Source of the DNA: Rhizophagus clarus
Lineage: Eukaryota; Glomeromycota; Glomeromycetes; Glomerales; Glomeraceae
Direction of reading: 5' to 3'
DNA: 64,000 nucleotides
NCBI GenBank assembly: GCA_015698045.1
Contig: BLAL01000063.1
Coordinates: 186,001-250,000 of the forward strand
Positions 1-12,501 of the stretch are shown here, in pieces (the stretch's first letter is position 1; the number at the start of each line of letters is the position of its first letter). Made by a program: the position numbers and the translations under genes. The notes beneath the pieces are model-generated. The model saw only the letters and a program-made list of their open reading frames with translations, ran no database searches and was not told where the DNA came from.

Positions 1-207
1 TCTGTTATTATTAATAGGCATAAGTTGGTAACCAGCTCCCACATTTTGCGCATACCAGAGAAGGGGATTATTTTTTCGTAGAACAATCTTATCTCCCTCT
101 GCTGCCCAAAAAGTATCATCGTAGATACTTTGAATGCGAAATCGTTTTCGAGACGACACAACAGCAAGTTGGATGGTTAAAAGGAGCAAGAAAAGGATGA
201 CTTTCAT
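1..207 (-). CDS. Small secreted protein, N-terminal part (cut by window edge)
   Basis: On the minus strand an ATG at 207 opens 69 codons that run off the window with no stop. The first 18–19 residues are a clear signal peptide: a lysine, then a Leu/Ile/Val-rich core ending in VVSS. The mature part starts RKRFRIQSIYDD and continues with FWAAEGDK and LLWYAQN. Alternating hydrophobic and aromatic residues suggest a beta-rich fold, perhaps a ricin-B/beta-trefoil-like domain, but I do not recognise the family. The product is probably exported. Its first 12 codons and about 100 bp upstream recur at 12465–12620, so it lies at the edge of the segmental duplication. Certain: signal peptide and open frame. 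Uncertain: fold, length and function. Confidence 0.6.
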   Translation of the reverse strand, partial: MKVILFLLLLTIQLAVVSSRKRFRIQSIYDDTFWAAEGDKIVLRKNNPLLWYAQNVGAGYQLMPINNNR

Positions 208-1853
208 TTTGATTTTTTTTGCAGAATTGGATTTTTTATTTTTAAATCGTGCAGAATCAAGAGGTATTTATACATATAAAATCGGTACAGGGCTTGATAC
301 TTAGTCAGGCTAAGTCTAGATGCTTAGAAAAGCAATTCTCTCGTCTAAAAGTACTTAGGATGCGGAAATAAATCACGACACGTCATTAACAACTTAACAG
401 GCTTTGAAAAGATGAGGCTTGATAACAATATTGAGATTGCGCCACTATGGCGGTAATAATGCATAGCCACATAACCATATGTTCAATTATATTATTTTAT
501 CTTGAAATGAGAGTAATCATGCGCCCGAAGTGTCAAAACTTTGACTATAAAGATGAGATTAAAGATAATTTGTGAAATTATTGTCTTATCATCTCCGCAG
601 CAAAAGTATCTTGATAGATTGGCGATATATTCCTTGATAGATTTCGTCGCGAAACCTGAATGTGGTAAGTTTTTGATAGACTAAACGTAACGCAAAATTA
701 ATGGTATACTTCTTGATAGATTTATCACTCATGACTACCGGGGATAAAAATAGTTTACTATTTTGTCACCTTTTTGTTTATTTTGCAATATCTTAGAAAT
801 TTCGCGTTTCTTACAATTGTTAAAAATGGTTTATAATAACAGGTAATAAAATATGTAAAAATATATGATTTGACAGACGAGTATTTTAATATTTATTAAA
901 CAGGAAATAAATTTTGTATTTTTTTATTAGTAATACACATTTCTTTCTCAATAATAAATGCATAAATCACGTATAAAATATATAATAAATACAGTTTAAA
1001 TACGTAAAATATTCTCCCTAACTACTATATCGATATAAAATAAAAATTTTTTACAAAGAGAAAAGATTAAAATCCAAACCGCGTAAAAAATAGCTAAATT
1101 ACTGTTTTCGTCACATGTATTGTGAATCCGCAATTTTACGTCATCACGTTTACGTCATATTATCGTATACTATTTAACCAATCATGATTAAAGTTTTTGA
1201 TCACATGATCAAATTGAAATGTTAACTGTTAATATAAATTATATATCTTTTAGTTACACCTACATCTTAAGTTATCATTTATATTAATTCTATTTTGTAC
1301 AACGATATCATTTGTCAACAAATAATCGATTCCTATATTTTAAATAGATTATAATGTACTACGATCAACAATCAATAATTGACATAATACAATAACAAAA
1401 TAGCCTAAATAGAGTTTATTGATAGTTGACAACAAGTACGCGCATAAGAAAAAACCTGAAATAAATTACCCAATTAGATTTTTTTCCTAAAATGCAGATT
1501 TACGGCCTTTGTTTTATTGTTGAACAGGAAATAAAACTGATACCTTTACAAAATATTGTTGTTGAAGCTAATAGTAATTTAAAGTTGATTAATCTGCGAT
1601 TTTTATTATAATGATGTTCTTATATTAATTAAATCCTTGACTGAAATTTTTTTCGATATGTTCTCTGGAGGTTCATTAAATTTATAAACGATATTATCTG
1701 TTATAATTATTTATTATGTATTATTTATTTAATTTAACATTTATAATTATATAGATGGCATTTATTAACTGATGAATGTTAACACGATCTGTGTAATAAA
1801 TACGGTTTATGTAAGCCTGATAAAAACTCGTAACTGCGGCGCTATCGTGCCTT
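208..1853. other. Non-coding, AT-rich, upstream of the secreted-protein gene
   Basis: No reading frame of note. The first 100 bp are the promoter side of the secreted-protein gene. A stretch near 600–730 repeats a short 'ttgatagatt' motif at about 612, 635, 675 and 712. A GC-richer 39-bp stretch at 1814–1852 is conserved in block B and ends at the insertion point of the following element. Confidence 0.6.
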
Positions 1854-3537
1854 CCCTATAAAAAAACTGGATACGTTTTTAATAAGATTTTTATACGATT
1901 TTTTTCCTTAGAAATAACGTATCACAATAGACCGTTGAAAAGATACGGAAAATTGCACAATTCCGTATCACTATAAATATGGTTTGGATACGGAATTTGC
2001 ATGGAATGCATACGGAATTTACATGATTTAATCACTGTTTTACCATGAAATTTATATTATTGCTTATTAAATTTACTGTTTATATTACAATTTATTACAA
2101 TTTATTACTAGACTTTATTTACATAAATTTAATTTTATTTATTAAATCAAAAAATAAAAAAATAAAATAAAACACAAATATATTATGAATAGTTTATTCC
2201 TATCAAACCAACTATTGCAAACCAAAACAAAAAGAAACATTAATACTATTTCTACTGATGTTTCGTTAAGAAATTTGATTTTTTTTAAGAAATCAAAAGT
2301 CTCCAGGAGCACTTAGTCCAAAGAAATAACCTATTCCTTCAAAATAAATGAAAAAAGACACTAGTACGTTTCTTTAACTCAATTAGACCAACGCTTCCCT
2401 ATTGTGCCTATAATTCTGGATTCGTCCAAGACATCAGGAGTCAGACGACCTAAAAGCAAAAAAAAAAAAGAAATATAAGCTCCGCCTATATAGTACCTGC
2501 AATCATCCAAGTCTCCAAACGTCCGGTTCCTACCTGACTTACAAAAAAAAAGTACTTCAAAATTGACCCGCAATAAGAAAAAAGGAACCAAGCAGCCAAA
2601 AAAAAATCTGATCTACAAAATAAAAGAATAAAAATAAATAAAAAAGAAAGGATAGTGAGGTGGAAGTAAAAAAGTAAAATAAAAATTTTTTTTTTTTTTT
2701 TGAAAAAGGAATAACGAAGTTAGGGAAGGACATAAAAAAAGATTTTTAAGGGGATGACAAAGTTAGAAAAATAATGCAGAAGGTAACTTACATAACCCGG
2801 CTTATAGGAACCTCTCTTTTTAAATTAGAGACTCGGGAAATACCTGCACTAAATAAGGCTTTTTATTCCCCAGTCCTGATAAACTTCGTGTCAGTAGTCG
2901 CGGTTAGTCCATCTTTAACCTCTAACCTATGCTGCCAAAGGAGAACATCCAGAAATAATTCAGTAAAAAAAGGGGCAAAAATAATTTTTTTTAAAAAAAA
3001 GAAAAGAGGGTAATGAATGGGAATAAAAAAATAAAACCAAAAAAAAATTTTTCTTTTTTTTAAAGAGGGCAACGAAGTTAGAAAAATAAAGGAAAAGAAG
3101 TTTTTAAAAGAAGAGTAGCAAGTAAGAATAAAAAAGAGGGGCAACAAATAAAAGAAAAAAAGAGTTTTTTTTTTAAAAAAAAAAAAAAATAGCGAAATAA
3201 AAAATCAGGGAGAGGAAGACAGGAAGACAAGGTGGAAGATCAAAGCTGGGTTTATATAAACAAAAAACGTATCATAACAAAAATCACGTGATCACGTGTT
3301 ATGGCTTATGACGATAAAATCGATAAAATCATTATTTAAAAAAAATAAGTTCAAAAATTCCGTATACGTTCCGTATATATTAATTTTTCCGCATACATTC
3401 CATATGCACCAATTTTTTAAAAAACATTCAAAAATGAATTACGTATTAAATATACGGAATTATTATACGGAATCGGTAAAAACGTATATCAGACGTTTAT
3501 AAAACGTATCCTTTCCGTATACAGATTTCTTATAGGG
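1854..3537. mobile_element. Non-autonomous element with terminal inverted repeats and CTT flanks
   Basis: The left end begins CCCTATAAAAAAACTG and the reverse complement of the right end begins CCCTATAAGAAATCTG. Both ends are followed by many copies of ATACGGAA, facing inward from each side. The element is flanked by CTT at 1851–1853 and 3538–3540, a likely 3-bp target duplication. The paralogous site in block B near 15620 lacks the element. The interior is purine-rich, with degenerate repeats around AACGAAGTTAG and long A/T runs. No transposase is seen; short frames inside are not gene-like. A 3-bp target site fits PIF/Harbinger or CACTA-type elements, but the family is not established. Confidence 0.75.
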
Positions 3538-5669
3538 CTTATATATGATCAATAAAATTTGTTGAGTTCCGCTCAAAAAACTTCACCAATCATATCACTT
3601 TATTTGGAGTGTTGATTCACTACATATTGCTTGGTTCAGTTTTAATGTCTTAATTGATGAAAATTGCAATATCTCAAGCTGCAAAAGTCGATATTTATTT
3701 TTCTTGTTAATATCAACTTATCGATAAAGTATTTAATTCTTGGATTCTTGTTTTGACATTATGTAAATTATGTGCAAAAACCAATTTACTTCTTTTTTTT
3801 TCTTCTCTCTTGACCATGAACCCAAATTACCGTGTTTCGGGCAGTAAAATCTCGCTTTTTTACATGTTTTAATATATTAAATGTGTCATTTTATTCAAAT
3901 TTATATTTTGTTTCTAAAGAATTTTGGAAAACAACTATAGTATTACGTTATATTATTGTATTATTATATTATAGTTGGTAAGGCTAGCGAGGGTTAACAA
4001 GAGAAATCAATGTAGTAAAAAAATATAAGTTTGTGATATAGAATTACATTATTTTTTTTTTCATTTTGAAACTTCTTTTTTTTTTATTGCATTTTTTGTC
4101 AACATAATGGTTCATCTTATTTCGTGCAGAAAAGAAGGTAACTTGAAAATTAGGTGAATATTGATTAAAAGTTTTGGCAAAAGTATTAACATTACTGCAG
4201 AGATGGAAACCAGAAAGCCTTCAATATTTATCTGATGTGTTTTATGAAAGCACGAGATTCAATTATTACTCATTTATATTATTATTTTAGAAAAATAAAA
4301 AAAAAATACCTAAATTTTAAAGTACAGAACAAAAGGCAAAAAATAATAGTAAGGGCAAAAAAATTCAAGAGTTGAAATTTAAGGAACGTAAAAGTAGAAT
4401 TAGAAAGAAAAGATTTAAAAAACTATATATATAAAAGAAAAGGAGTTAAATGAATCTTTTAGTATGTAATGGATTTGTTTTATTTTGGTATATTTTTGAT
4501 TCAAAGTTTACATTGCTTGTAGGTATTTAAAATACTAAATAAAAGTCAATTAATTATTGATGGTTAAAAAAAATTATTTTGAAACGTATAATTAATTTAT
4601 TAAAAAGTAAATCAATTTTATTTTATATGGCTCACATCTGTTGCAGCATTCTGTAAGAATATTATGAGTTCCTATGACTTGTTTTTTTTTGTAATGCACA
4701 TTTTAACTAGAATAATCATGTTTTTATTATTTTATTTCCTTCTGCTTTCTTTACAATGAATAAATTTTTATTTTTTTTTATATACCAGTTTTTTTTTGTT
4801 CATTTTTATAGATTTTGTGCACCCGTTTTTATTATAATACGATACGGTAAAAATTCTAGCAATGGTTTTTAAAGATAAAAAATTAATATAAACTCTTCAC
4901 CGTCCTGACAGGTACGAAATCCCGACAACTGGCCCGCATTATGTAGAATTATTCTGAATCACGTACCAGCGTTAATGTGTTACAGAAATGTAAGAATGTA
5001 TTCAAGTCAAAAAACTGAAAAAAACAAATCTAATTGATGATTATTACAATACGACAATATGAGTTATATGACGTTGTAAAGACATCGAGTCTATCGAATG
5101 AAAAATTTGATATCTACTGCAATTGTACACAATTACGATAAGCCTCTGGATAAAATTTGGTTACGCAAAAAAAAATGAAGTTTTCTCCGGGATTACATTT
5201 TCACTTTCACGATTTGACACTTTTCGATGAATCGTAAATATCATAGATCTGACAATCAATTATCGTAATCACATTTATTCTTTTAAAAGGAAATAATTTA
5301 AATTTTTGTTAGCTTGATTTTTTCATCAATATCAAAAAAGCACGTTAATATAGTAACATTATAACGTAGAACTTGTGATTTTTGTGTTATGTGAATAGTT
5401 TTATTATAATTTATATTGAGCAATTCTTATTCTCTCTTTTTAAAATTCATTATACAATTATGATTTATGAATAGTTCCCTCTCACAAAAAAAAAGGTCTA
5501 AGAAATTTTTTGAAGCACAATAATTTGTGTATATACTATATACAAATCAAGGATTGGATATAAAATTTTGTTTTTTTTTGTTTCAAAAATTATACATTAT
5601 AAAAAAAAAATAATAACTAAATTACGAATAATAATAAATAAATACAAATATATTTTATTATACTTATAT
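3538..5669. other. Non-coding 3' flank of hemocyanin-type gene 1
   Basis: This is shared with block B (about 15628–17885). No protein-like frame is present. Near 4907–4932 there is a short ACGAAATCCCGACA motif also found in the repeat element at 28990–29487. The conservation with block B is that of copied DNA and need not mean function. Confidence 0.6.
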
Positions 5670-8027
5670 TTATACTTCAGGGAAATCCTCAACCCATTTA
5701 ATTGTAATATCAGTATGGGCAACATTTTTCATGCCTTGGAAAGTTTTATGAAAAGAACCATCTTTGAAAGGTCTATCAAAAGGATAACCAAAGGGTTTAA
5801 TATCAGGAACTTTATCAGTCCATTTTTCACCTCCGCATAATAATACGCTGCCACATTGTGTGTCAGTTCTTACTAAATCATTTGTACCATCAGAAACATA
5901 GACAAAAAGTTTAAATGTTGATCCTGTTTTGCTTCCACGTGGTATAATCATATTATAAGGCCATCCACAATCACAAAATACTTTCTCTGCGATTTGAGCA
6001 AAATTTAATAAATCTAATTTTTCATGTTGCCTTGGTGTGATTGCTGTATCATCCATTTGTTTTGTTGTTTTTTGTGCCGGCTTACGAATTACCACTGCAT
6101 GATCACATCTTTGAGAAACGACAGTTTTTTCATAAGGTCCTAAAGTTCTCTTAAATTTGTCAATTTCAATCCAATAGGCATGTTTATCAATAAAATCAAT
6201 TGGTGCAATCCAAATACGGAACGTTAATGTCACAGGCTACAAAGGCAAATTAATTAATAAATTGATTAAAAATTTGAATGAAATAAAATATGTTAAAATT
6301 CATTTTATAACTTACGTTTGGCGAATCATTCTGAGCACGTATGAACCATATCCAATCTCTTGGATATAAATATTGAATTTTTTCATGATCTTGACCATCT
6401 TCTAACCAGACGTAATCTCTAATCTTCATTTTAGTTTGTAATGTTTTTGTGACCACGGGATGGTTAGAAAGATCCTTATCGAAATATTTACCACCAAATT
6501 TCTCGTTCGCGTATTTGACCCATGTATCATTCACTCCATCCTTGTTAACTTTAAGTAATATATCAGTAAATGAAAGTATTAAATCTTTTTCTCTAATGGT
6601 CACTGGTGGAATATCATCACTAAAATTACGAGGTCCTAATAAATTCTGCCACTTGACATAAATGTTGTCAAGATGACGATGCCATCTCCAAAATAACGGA
6701 TCACGCGTTCCGGCACGAGCACCGAAAAGAACACTTGGTGCAGCTTTTTGAGATTAATAATTTTCAAATAAAATTTTAGCTTAAAGATTTTTTTTTTTTT
6801 TATATGAAAAGGACTTACCGTTTAATGTATAAGGATGCATAATATAACCAAGCATGGTATGACCAACATTATGTAAGACGACTTCAATATCACCACCCAA
6901 ACTTGTTGCTTCGTCGTCAGTTAAATTCAATTTACTGGGATGCACCTGATCTGTTTTACCATCAATCCATATCTCAATTTCGTCCAGTATATTTGTTAAA
7001 TCTTTAACAGAGATTACAGATTCGGTATTATCATTACCAATTGTAACTAATAATATCATAAATGATTATTTTTAAAAAAGATAGTTCTAATGAATTTTCT
7101 AGAATTTAAAAAAATCCAAGAGAATTTACCAATATCGCGAAAGACTTGATTAGGAGGACGAGCAGGGAAAGGAACTCGTACACCATTCATGGACTGTGAT
7201 AAGAATGGAGGGGGATAGAAAGGTTCGGGTATCGGATGAACGTAATCAATCAATGGATTGACGGGTGGTATTCCAAGGCACCAACGATCCGCGTCATATC
7301 TAATACAGATTAAATTTAGTTACACTGTTTTTAAAGAAAAATAATCTTTATTGAAAGAAATTACCTGGCCAACATGTGTCTGTGCATATAAATAAAATTT
7401 TCTCCTTCTCTATCTTTTGAAGTCCCATTATATACTCCGGCAGGCATAGTCATGTGCCAATGTTCATGATGTTGATTTAATACTGGATCATTACGCCACC
7501 AATACATTTTATCCTTAGCAGGATCGTAAATATTTTTATCCGGCCATCCGTCAGCCATTAATTTTGCTTGTGGTGGATCTTTGAATAATTCTTTAAAGTT
7601 GGGTTTCTTTTTCTCTTCATTATTATTTTTATCTATCGAATTACTATTAGATATAGTTGTATCATCCGTATCCTTTTTTTCTACAAAATTCTTTCTTTCA
7701 AATTGCACAATTCCACGATTATTTAATTCTTCTTGGAATGCTGATCCCCTTTGAAATATGGTCTTTTTCGTCCTTAAAGATTGTAACCTTTTCTCAAAGA
7801 TGTTTTCAGAATTTTCTTTAAAATGTCTTATACATAACTGCGGTTTAAAAAAAAAATCGAGTCATTTTCGATTTTATCACATCATATCACGTGAATATAA
7901 CCTTCTTTCCGAAAAGAAAAGAATAAATTATTCAATATGCAAATTCTGTTTCGACACTTACTGGAGAAAGTTCAGCAATATGACTGCTACTATGAACTTG
8001 GTTATGACAGAAATTAGAAACCGACAT
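5670..8027 (-). CDS. Hemocyanin/prophenoloxidase-type di-copper protein, copy 1
   Basis: Six exons on the minus strand: 8027–7962, 7837–7365, 7299–7130, 7046–6819, 6743–6316, 6236–5670. All introns are GT–AG and phases close, giving 643 aa. Type-3 copper centre: CuA from HHEHWH (ligands about His146 and His150) and the His of YMHRHMLARYD (about 174); CuB from HNVGH (about 295, 299) and the His of FWRWHRHLD (about 334). This arrangement, with MLARYD after CuA and RDPLFWRWH in CuB, is that of arthropod hemocyanins and prophenoloxidases, not classical fungal tyrosinase. Residues from about 390 form the beta-sandwich C domain. The N domain is short, rich in Asn/Lys/Glu, and there is no signal peptide. 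Likely role: phenol oxidation or oxygen binding in the cytosol; substrate unknown. Start chosen because ATG(8027) splices in frame to the conserved part; copy 2 agrees. Confidence 0.88.
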
Positions 8028-9004
8028 AATTCTCGAAGAAACAAATAAAAAATATCTTTATTTTTATTTCTTAATTTTTTTTATTTCTTTTTCAGAGTCA
8101 AGAAGAAAAAAAATCATAAAGTCTCGTTTAAGAAAGAAAGAAAGAAAAAGGAAAAAGGAAAATATGTAAAGAAATCCAAAATTACGAATATGAATCCCTT
8201 TTATCATTTTTAGTGGCTGTGTATTGTCACAATTATCATATAATAAATTTCCAAGTGGCTACTATTGCTTGATACAAGTTATATGATTTTTTTTCAAAAA
8301 AAAAAAGAAAAATAAATAAATAAACACGATTTTCTCGAAATCTAATTTGAAGAATGATACCTTTCTTTTTTTTTTTTTTTTTAAGAACGAAACCTACCTT
8401 ACATCGCATGTCGATCATTTGCCAATTATATCATAGTGATATCACATTAACTTTGAAACCACATAAATTTAGGATGTGGATCCAAAGTTAACTTTAGGTC
8501 TATAATTCGTATATATGCCGATCATCTGCTAATTTGACTTTGAAGCTTTGGCCGAGCCACAGAATTTTAGGCCAAACTTAAAACTTTCAAAATACATTAC
8601 TTAAGTGTTTAAAAATTAGTGGCAAAAATAATCATAAAAAATTTTAGGTAATCAAAAAGTTAACTTTTAGGTCAAAATTTTCAATAGTTAATATATATAT
8701 ATGTTATCACATGTCAATTATATGCTAATTCGATCATTTTGAGTTCTGAAATGGCCAAGTAAAAAATTATATCAGTTTTATACTGTATATAGTAGAATTT
8801 GCAAAAAAATAAAAAACCCATTATCTGTTATTGTTTTTTATGTGATAATATTGAATAGATGAGTATGTCCGCCCTGTTTCGCCAAGATGAAATAAATCAT
8901 CGAAAAAAATTAGGATATTATTAAATTTAATTAAAATACTTGATTAGAAAAGGCTACTTTCTTTTTGTTTCACCTACTAGAACGCCTTGCAAGAGATCAA
9001 ATCA
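8028..9004. other. Non-coding with degenerate short repeats
   Basis: This holds the promoter side of hemocyanin-type gene 1 and the end of duplication block A near 8365. From about 8400 to 8760 a loose repeat recurs: variants of 'atgtcgatcatttgccaatta' at about 8407, 8515 and 8705, and paired 'aaagttaacttttagg' stretches near 8477 and 8658. No coding frame is convincing. Confidence 0.5.
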
Positions 9005-9400
9005 AATTCGATATTTTGTTACTGCATGATATTTCTTGTTCGAGAGGTAAAACGTTGGGACACTTACCAGTAGTGGCGGGCACTTGGACGATGATGTGAA
9101 TGTTACCGTCATTGTCATTGTCATTGTTATCGCCATCCTCCTCCTCTGGAAAGGATTCATCTCCCTGCCTTCAAAATTCCTTTTCAATTTTTTCTTCATT
9201 AACACCTTTAAGCTTGGCTGCATCATCGGAAGTGATATTGACCTTCCAGAGTCTCATGTCCTTATAACTTTATGACTCAACTCAATTTTGAGTTTATCAA
9301 AGAGGATAACAACTTCACGGATAACGTTTATTGCAAGAAGGTTAACCGGAAAGATATCATTAACAGAAGAAATCTTTCTTTAGATTTATTTATTATTTTT
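9005..9400 (-). pseudogene. Crinkler (CRN) N-terminal domain relic
   Basis: Minus-strand translation gives KDMRLWKVNITSDDAAKLKG, then NEEKIEKEF, an acidic stretch, NIHIIVQVPATT and GKC. LWKVNI followed about 40–50 residues later by HIIV..P is the signature of the ubiquitin-like header domain of Crinkler effectors, a large family in Rhizophagus and oomycetes. The frame is broken: a TAA just before KDM and a stop after EKEF, with frame changes upstream where weak header-like sequence continues to about 9400. No C-terminal effector domain is visible. I read it as a dead gene fragment. Confidence 0.6.
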
Positions 9401-9759
9401 TTAAAGAAAAATAAACTTGAAAAAGTTTGAGGGTATATATAAGACTTTCTGAATACATCGTGACTAATAAAGCTCTCTTCTTGATCGGTGGCATGTTATG
9501 ACATATGACGTTATAGGTCTTCGAAAAAATTTATCAGTAAAAAATTTTGAAAGGAATACTTAATATGAATGAGTATTTATTAAAAAGATGAGTTACTACT
9601 ATTAAGCAATTTTTCGATGCGGTTGGCCGTATTTAACTAAGTGCAACTTTCTTAAGTAGGGAGGAATACTGACGAATCATTTGCCATAAAGTTTCAAAAA
9701 GTAAAAATTTATTTATTTCTTACGTGGTGGAGGACTATATGTATAATGATTGTCCAATA

Positions 9760-9926
9760 CAGTCGTCGCTTGCTATAACGATTAACGAACCTGTTTGTAC
9801 CGAAAACTTGTTGTACTAAACAGAACCGATTTTTTATAATTAATTGCACTGGATATAACAAAATCACTTTTAATAAATTGCTATATACCGCATCCGAACT
9901 TATTTTAGCCAGCCCAAGTTTTACTG
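9760..9926. mobile_element. Small pogo/Tigger-like element (MITE candidate)
   Basis: The left end reads CAGTCGTCGCTTGCTATAAC and the right end, reversed, reads CAGTAAAACTTGGGCTGG. Both start CAGT, and the GCTATAACGATTAACG text near the left end is typical of pogo/Tigger termini. The left flank is TA, but the right flank is TC, so the TA duplication is not intact. Length is 167 bp with no coding capacity. Confidence 0.4.
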
Positions 9927-11553
9927 TCAATATATATATTTTTTGACAGTATATTATAATTCTTTTATTATAATAATATCATGAATGCTAACGTAGTTAT
10001 GCATGATAATATGGTTATTGACATGGTATTTGACATAGTGAACTCATAACATTAATGTTATATTTTATTACAAAGGATAATTGTCATACATTACATAATT
10101 ATTGAAGTTTTTATTTTAAATTAAATTAATTAATGTCATTTTAATATGTATGTTGATATAGATGTTAATAGGCTTATCGAAATTTATATTAATTCAAGAC
10201 ATTAAGTAATCAAATATTATTACAATATTCATATTTAAATTTACATCAAATAAAGCATTACATTAAGCATTACATAAAGCATTATACCGTATACTTTATC
10301 GTTACATTATTGTTGAAAAAATTATCTATATTAACTATAAAGTTTGAGAGCTTCTAAACGAGGCTAAAATTGTAAGATATTCACGTTTAATGACGCTATG
10401 AACTGATCACGTGACTTTTTGATACGTGACTTTTAAGCTTTCCTTTAAACACGCAAAGTCAAAGTTAGTTAAAATGAAGTTTACTTTTTTTTCGTCTCCC
10501 CTCTTCCTTTCCTTTTTTTCGTTCCTTTCCTTTTATTTATTTATTTATTTTTTTGTTCTTCCTCCCTTTCCTTTCTTTTTTTTTTCATCTCCCCTCTTTT
10601 TTACGTTCCCTTTCTTTTTATTTTTTCACCTTCCTACTTTTTTTTAGGCATGGTCCTCATAACTTCGATCAGTAAGATAAGGTGAATCTTTTTCCTTCTT
10701 TCATTTCATTTCTTTACTATTTCTATTTTTATTTCGTTTTTTAAACGCAGCTATTTTAAGTAAATCTTTTTATACATTTTTTTTCTTTTTATTTTATCTT
10801 TATTCATTTTTCTCCTTACATTTCTTTTCATCTCCCTCCCTTCTTTCTGTTTCCCTTGTTCTTTTTTCTTCTCTCCTTTTATATTCTGCTTTATGAATGG
10901 TCATATGCACTGATAAGAGTAATTAATTATAATTTATCAAACGTAATTCATCAAACGATTTTGGTAATAATAGTCTATTTTTATTAATTGATTAGTTTTA
11001 CAGAAATGAGAAGGTTTATCCTGACAGGATTCCAATCTATATTAGCCTTCAAAAAAGTAAATGTCATTTGCATCCTTTGATTGATAATAGATTAACAGCC
11101 TAAGCTAATGAATATATTTTAAATAAATTTTATTATTTGATATGCAAGTGACATATATTTTATAATAATAATAAAATCATTTTACAATATATATCAGTAT
11201 ACATGTCGTAAGCTATTTTATATTCATATATGACATTAATATGTAATTATTTACAATATAATATTTAAATAATTGTTAAAGGATAATAGCATACATGTCG
11301 TTAATTATAACAAAACATGAATATAATAGGGTAGTTATATGGCTATCAAGAAAACCTGTATTGATAGTAAAAGTACATACTTAGGATACTTAGTATACCG
11401 AACTAACAGTAATATAAAGATGGATTTACTGGAAAAGTTATTTCCGTAAGTATCGGATAAAATTTTTCATCTGAATACTTAAAAACTGATATGATCTTTT
11501 AACTGCTATAATTCCATTGGATAAAATTTATATACAGAACTGTTCGGTATAAA
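9927..11553. other. Non-coding; pyrimidine-rich tract at about 10480–10870
   Basis: The first part is AT-rich with repeated 'cattacat' text near 10250–10280. Between about 10480 and 10870 the plus strand is almost all C and T (runs such as ttttcgttcctttcc). The open frame there codes only Phe/Leu/Ser/Pro low complexity and is not considered a gene. A CACGTG site lies at about 10408. Confidence 0.5.
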
Positions 11554-12420
11554 TTAGGGATGTTAAAGGTTCCAGGTTCGTGAACTTAAACCGAAAGTTC
11601 CAAACTTAGTTCGAATGAAACTCGGTTCTATTATGATTATCTAAAAGTTGATCCAACGCGTTTAAAAAACTTTACTGACAAAAATGGAGTTATCCATAGC
11701 GGAAACTAGCCAATTACAACAATTAAGAGCTGAAATATTACGGAACTTGACAAAGATGAACATAATTTAGACAGTGAAGTGGAAGAAAAAGCGGATAATG
11801 ACGAAAATGAAAACTTAAATAGTAAAAAGAGTTCTGCCTGGAACTATTTTAAATTACAAATCTCTGGTAAAAAAAATATGTAAAAAGTGTTCTCAAGAAT
11901 ATGGTGTAAAAACGGGAATATCAATTTTAAAGAAACATTTTTATTATAAACAAAATATTATTATAGGTAAAATTAAAAATACTCAAACAATTTTGAATTT
12001 TCCTAGAGTTGATCCTTGTCCAATTGCCGAAAAAGAAGTGCAAAATAAAGCTTTTGTAGATTGGAAATCTCTGATCTACAACCATTTCAGATGTGAAAAT
12101 CCCCATTTTATTTATATGTTTAAATTATTTGATCCAAGATATTAAGTTCCTAATATACAGAATTTGAAAGAAATGGTGTAAACGAATTTGATACAATTAG
12201 AGAAAATATTGATGCATTTATGGCTCAAATTCCAGGAAAAATCGTACTTACAGCTGATATGTGGACAAGTGATCTTACGGTTCACTATATTGATCAAAAA
12301 TAGTCAGAACGAATTGGCATCATCTATATTTTAGTTACATAAAAATGATATTTAAAAGAATTAGGAAAGTTGTTACTCCATTTAAACAAATATAAGCTTC
12401 CATTGTTTATAACGGTTAGG
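11554..12420 (+). pseudogene. hAT-family transposase relic (BED finger and DDE start)
   Basis: A terminus-like TAGGGATG at 11554 is followed by broken coding sequence. One frame gives KKSSAWNYFK, then CSQEYGVKTG and LKKHF, the W..F / C..C / L...H pattern of a BED zinc finger. About 300 bp later comes IPGKIVLTADMWTSD, matching the first catalytic region of hAT transposases (Asp before WTS). Frames are interrupted by several stops and shifts, so the element is inactive. The downstream transposase domains are missing; block B begins right after. Confidence 0.6.
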
Positions 12421-12464
12421 ACTACTAATAATATAACTTTTGACCCCCTTCGTTTCTTATAGAT

Positions 12465-12501
12465 GGATGGTTAAAAGGAGCAAGAAAAGGATGACTTTCA
12501 T
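12465..12501 (-). pseudogene. Truncated 5' end of the secreted-protein gene
   Basis: The minus strand from 12501 reads MKVILFLLLLTI, identical to the first 12 residues of the gene at 1–207. The sequence then changes at about 12465, where the duplication starts. About 100 bp of upstream DNA is also copied (12502–12610). The fragment has a start and most of a signal peptide but no mature domain. Confidence 0.75.

Larger units (their letters stand above)
171..8365. repeat. Segmental duplication, block A (pairs with 12465–20637)
   Basis: This stretch aligns in the same orientation with 12465–20637. Anchors: 171–300 with 12465–12610; 1165–1275 with 12618–12705 plus 14874–14915; 1814–1852 with about 15578–15618; 3551–8365 with about 15628–20637. 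The last anchor includes a complete hemocyanin-type gene and its 3' flank. Differences are mostly single bases, poly-A/T length changes and a few insertions. About 300–1160 has no clear counterpart in block B, and about 1290–1780 aligns poorly. Confidence 0.88.

Noticed and set aside
2379..3502. Four short frames on both strands (60–94 codons)
   Set aside because: They lie in purine-rich, repeat-filled DNA of the inverted-end element and code Phe/Lys low complexity.
10426..10647. 73-codon plus frame
   Set aside because: It is a pyrimidine tract giving only Phe/Ser/Leu/Pro; no start context or family.
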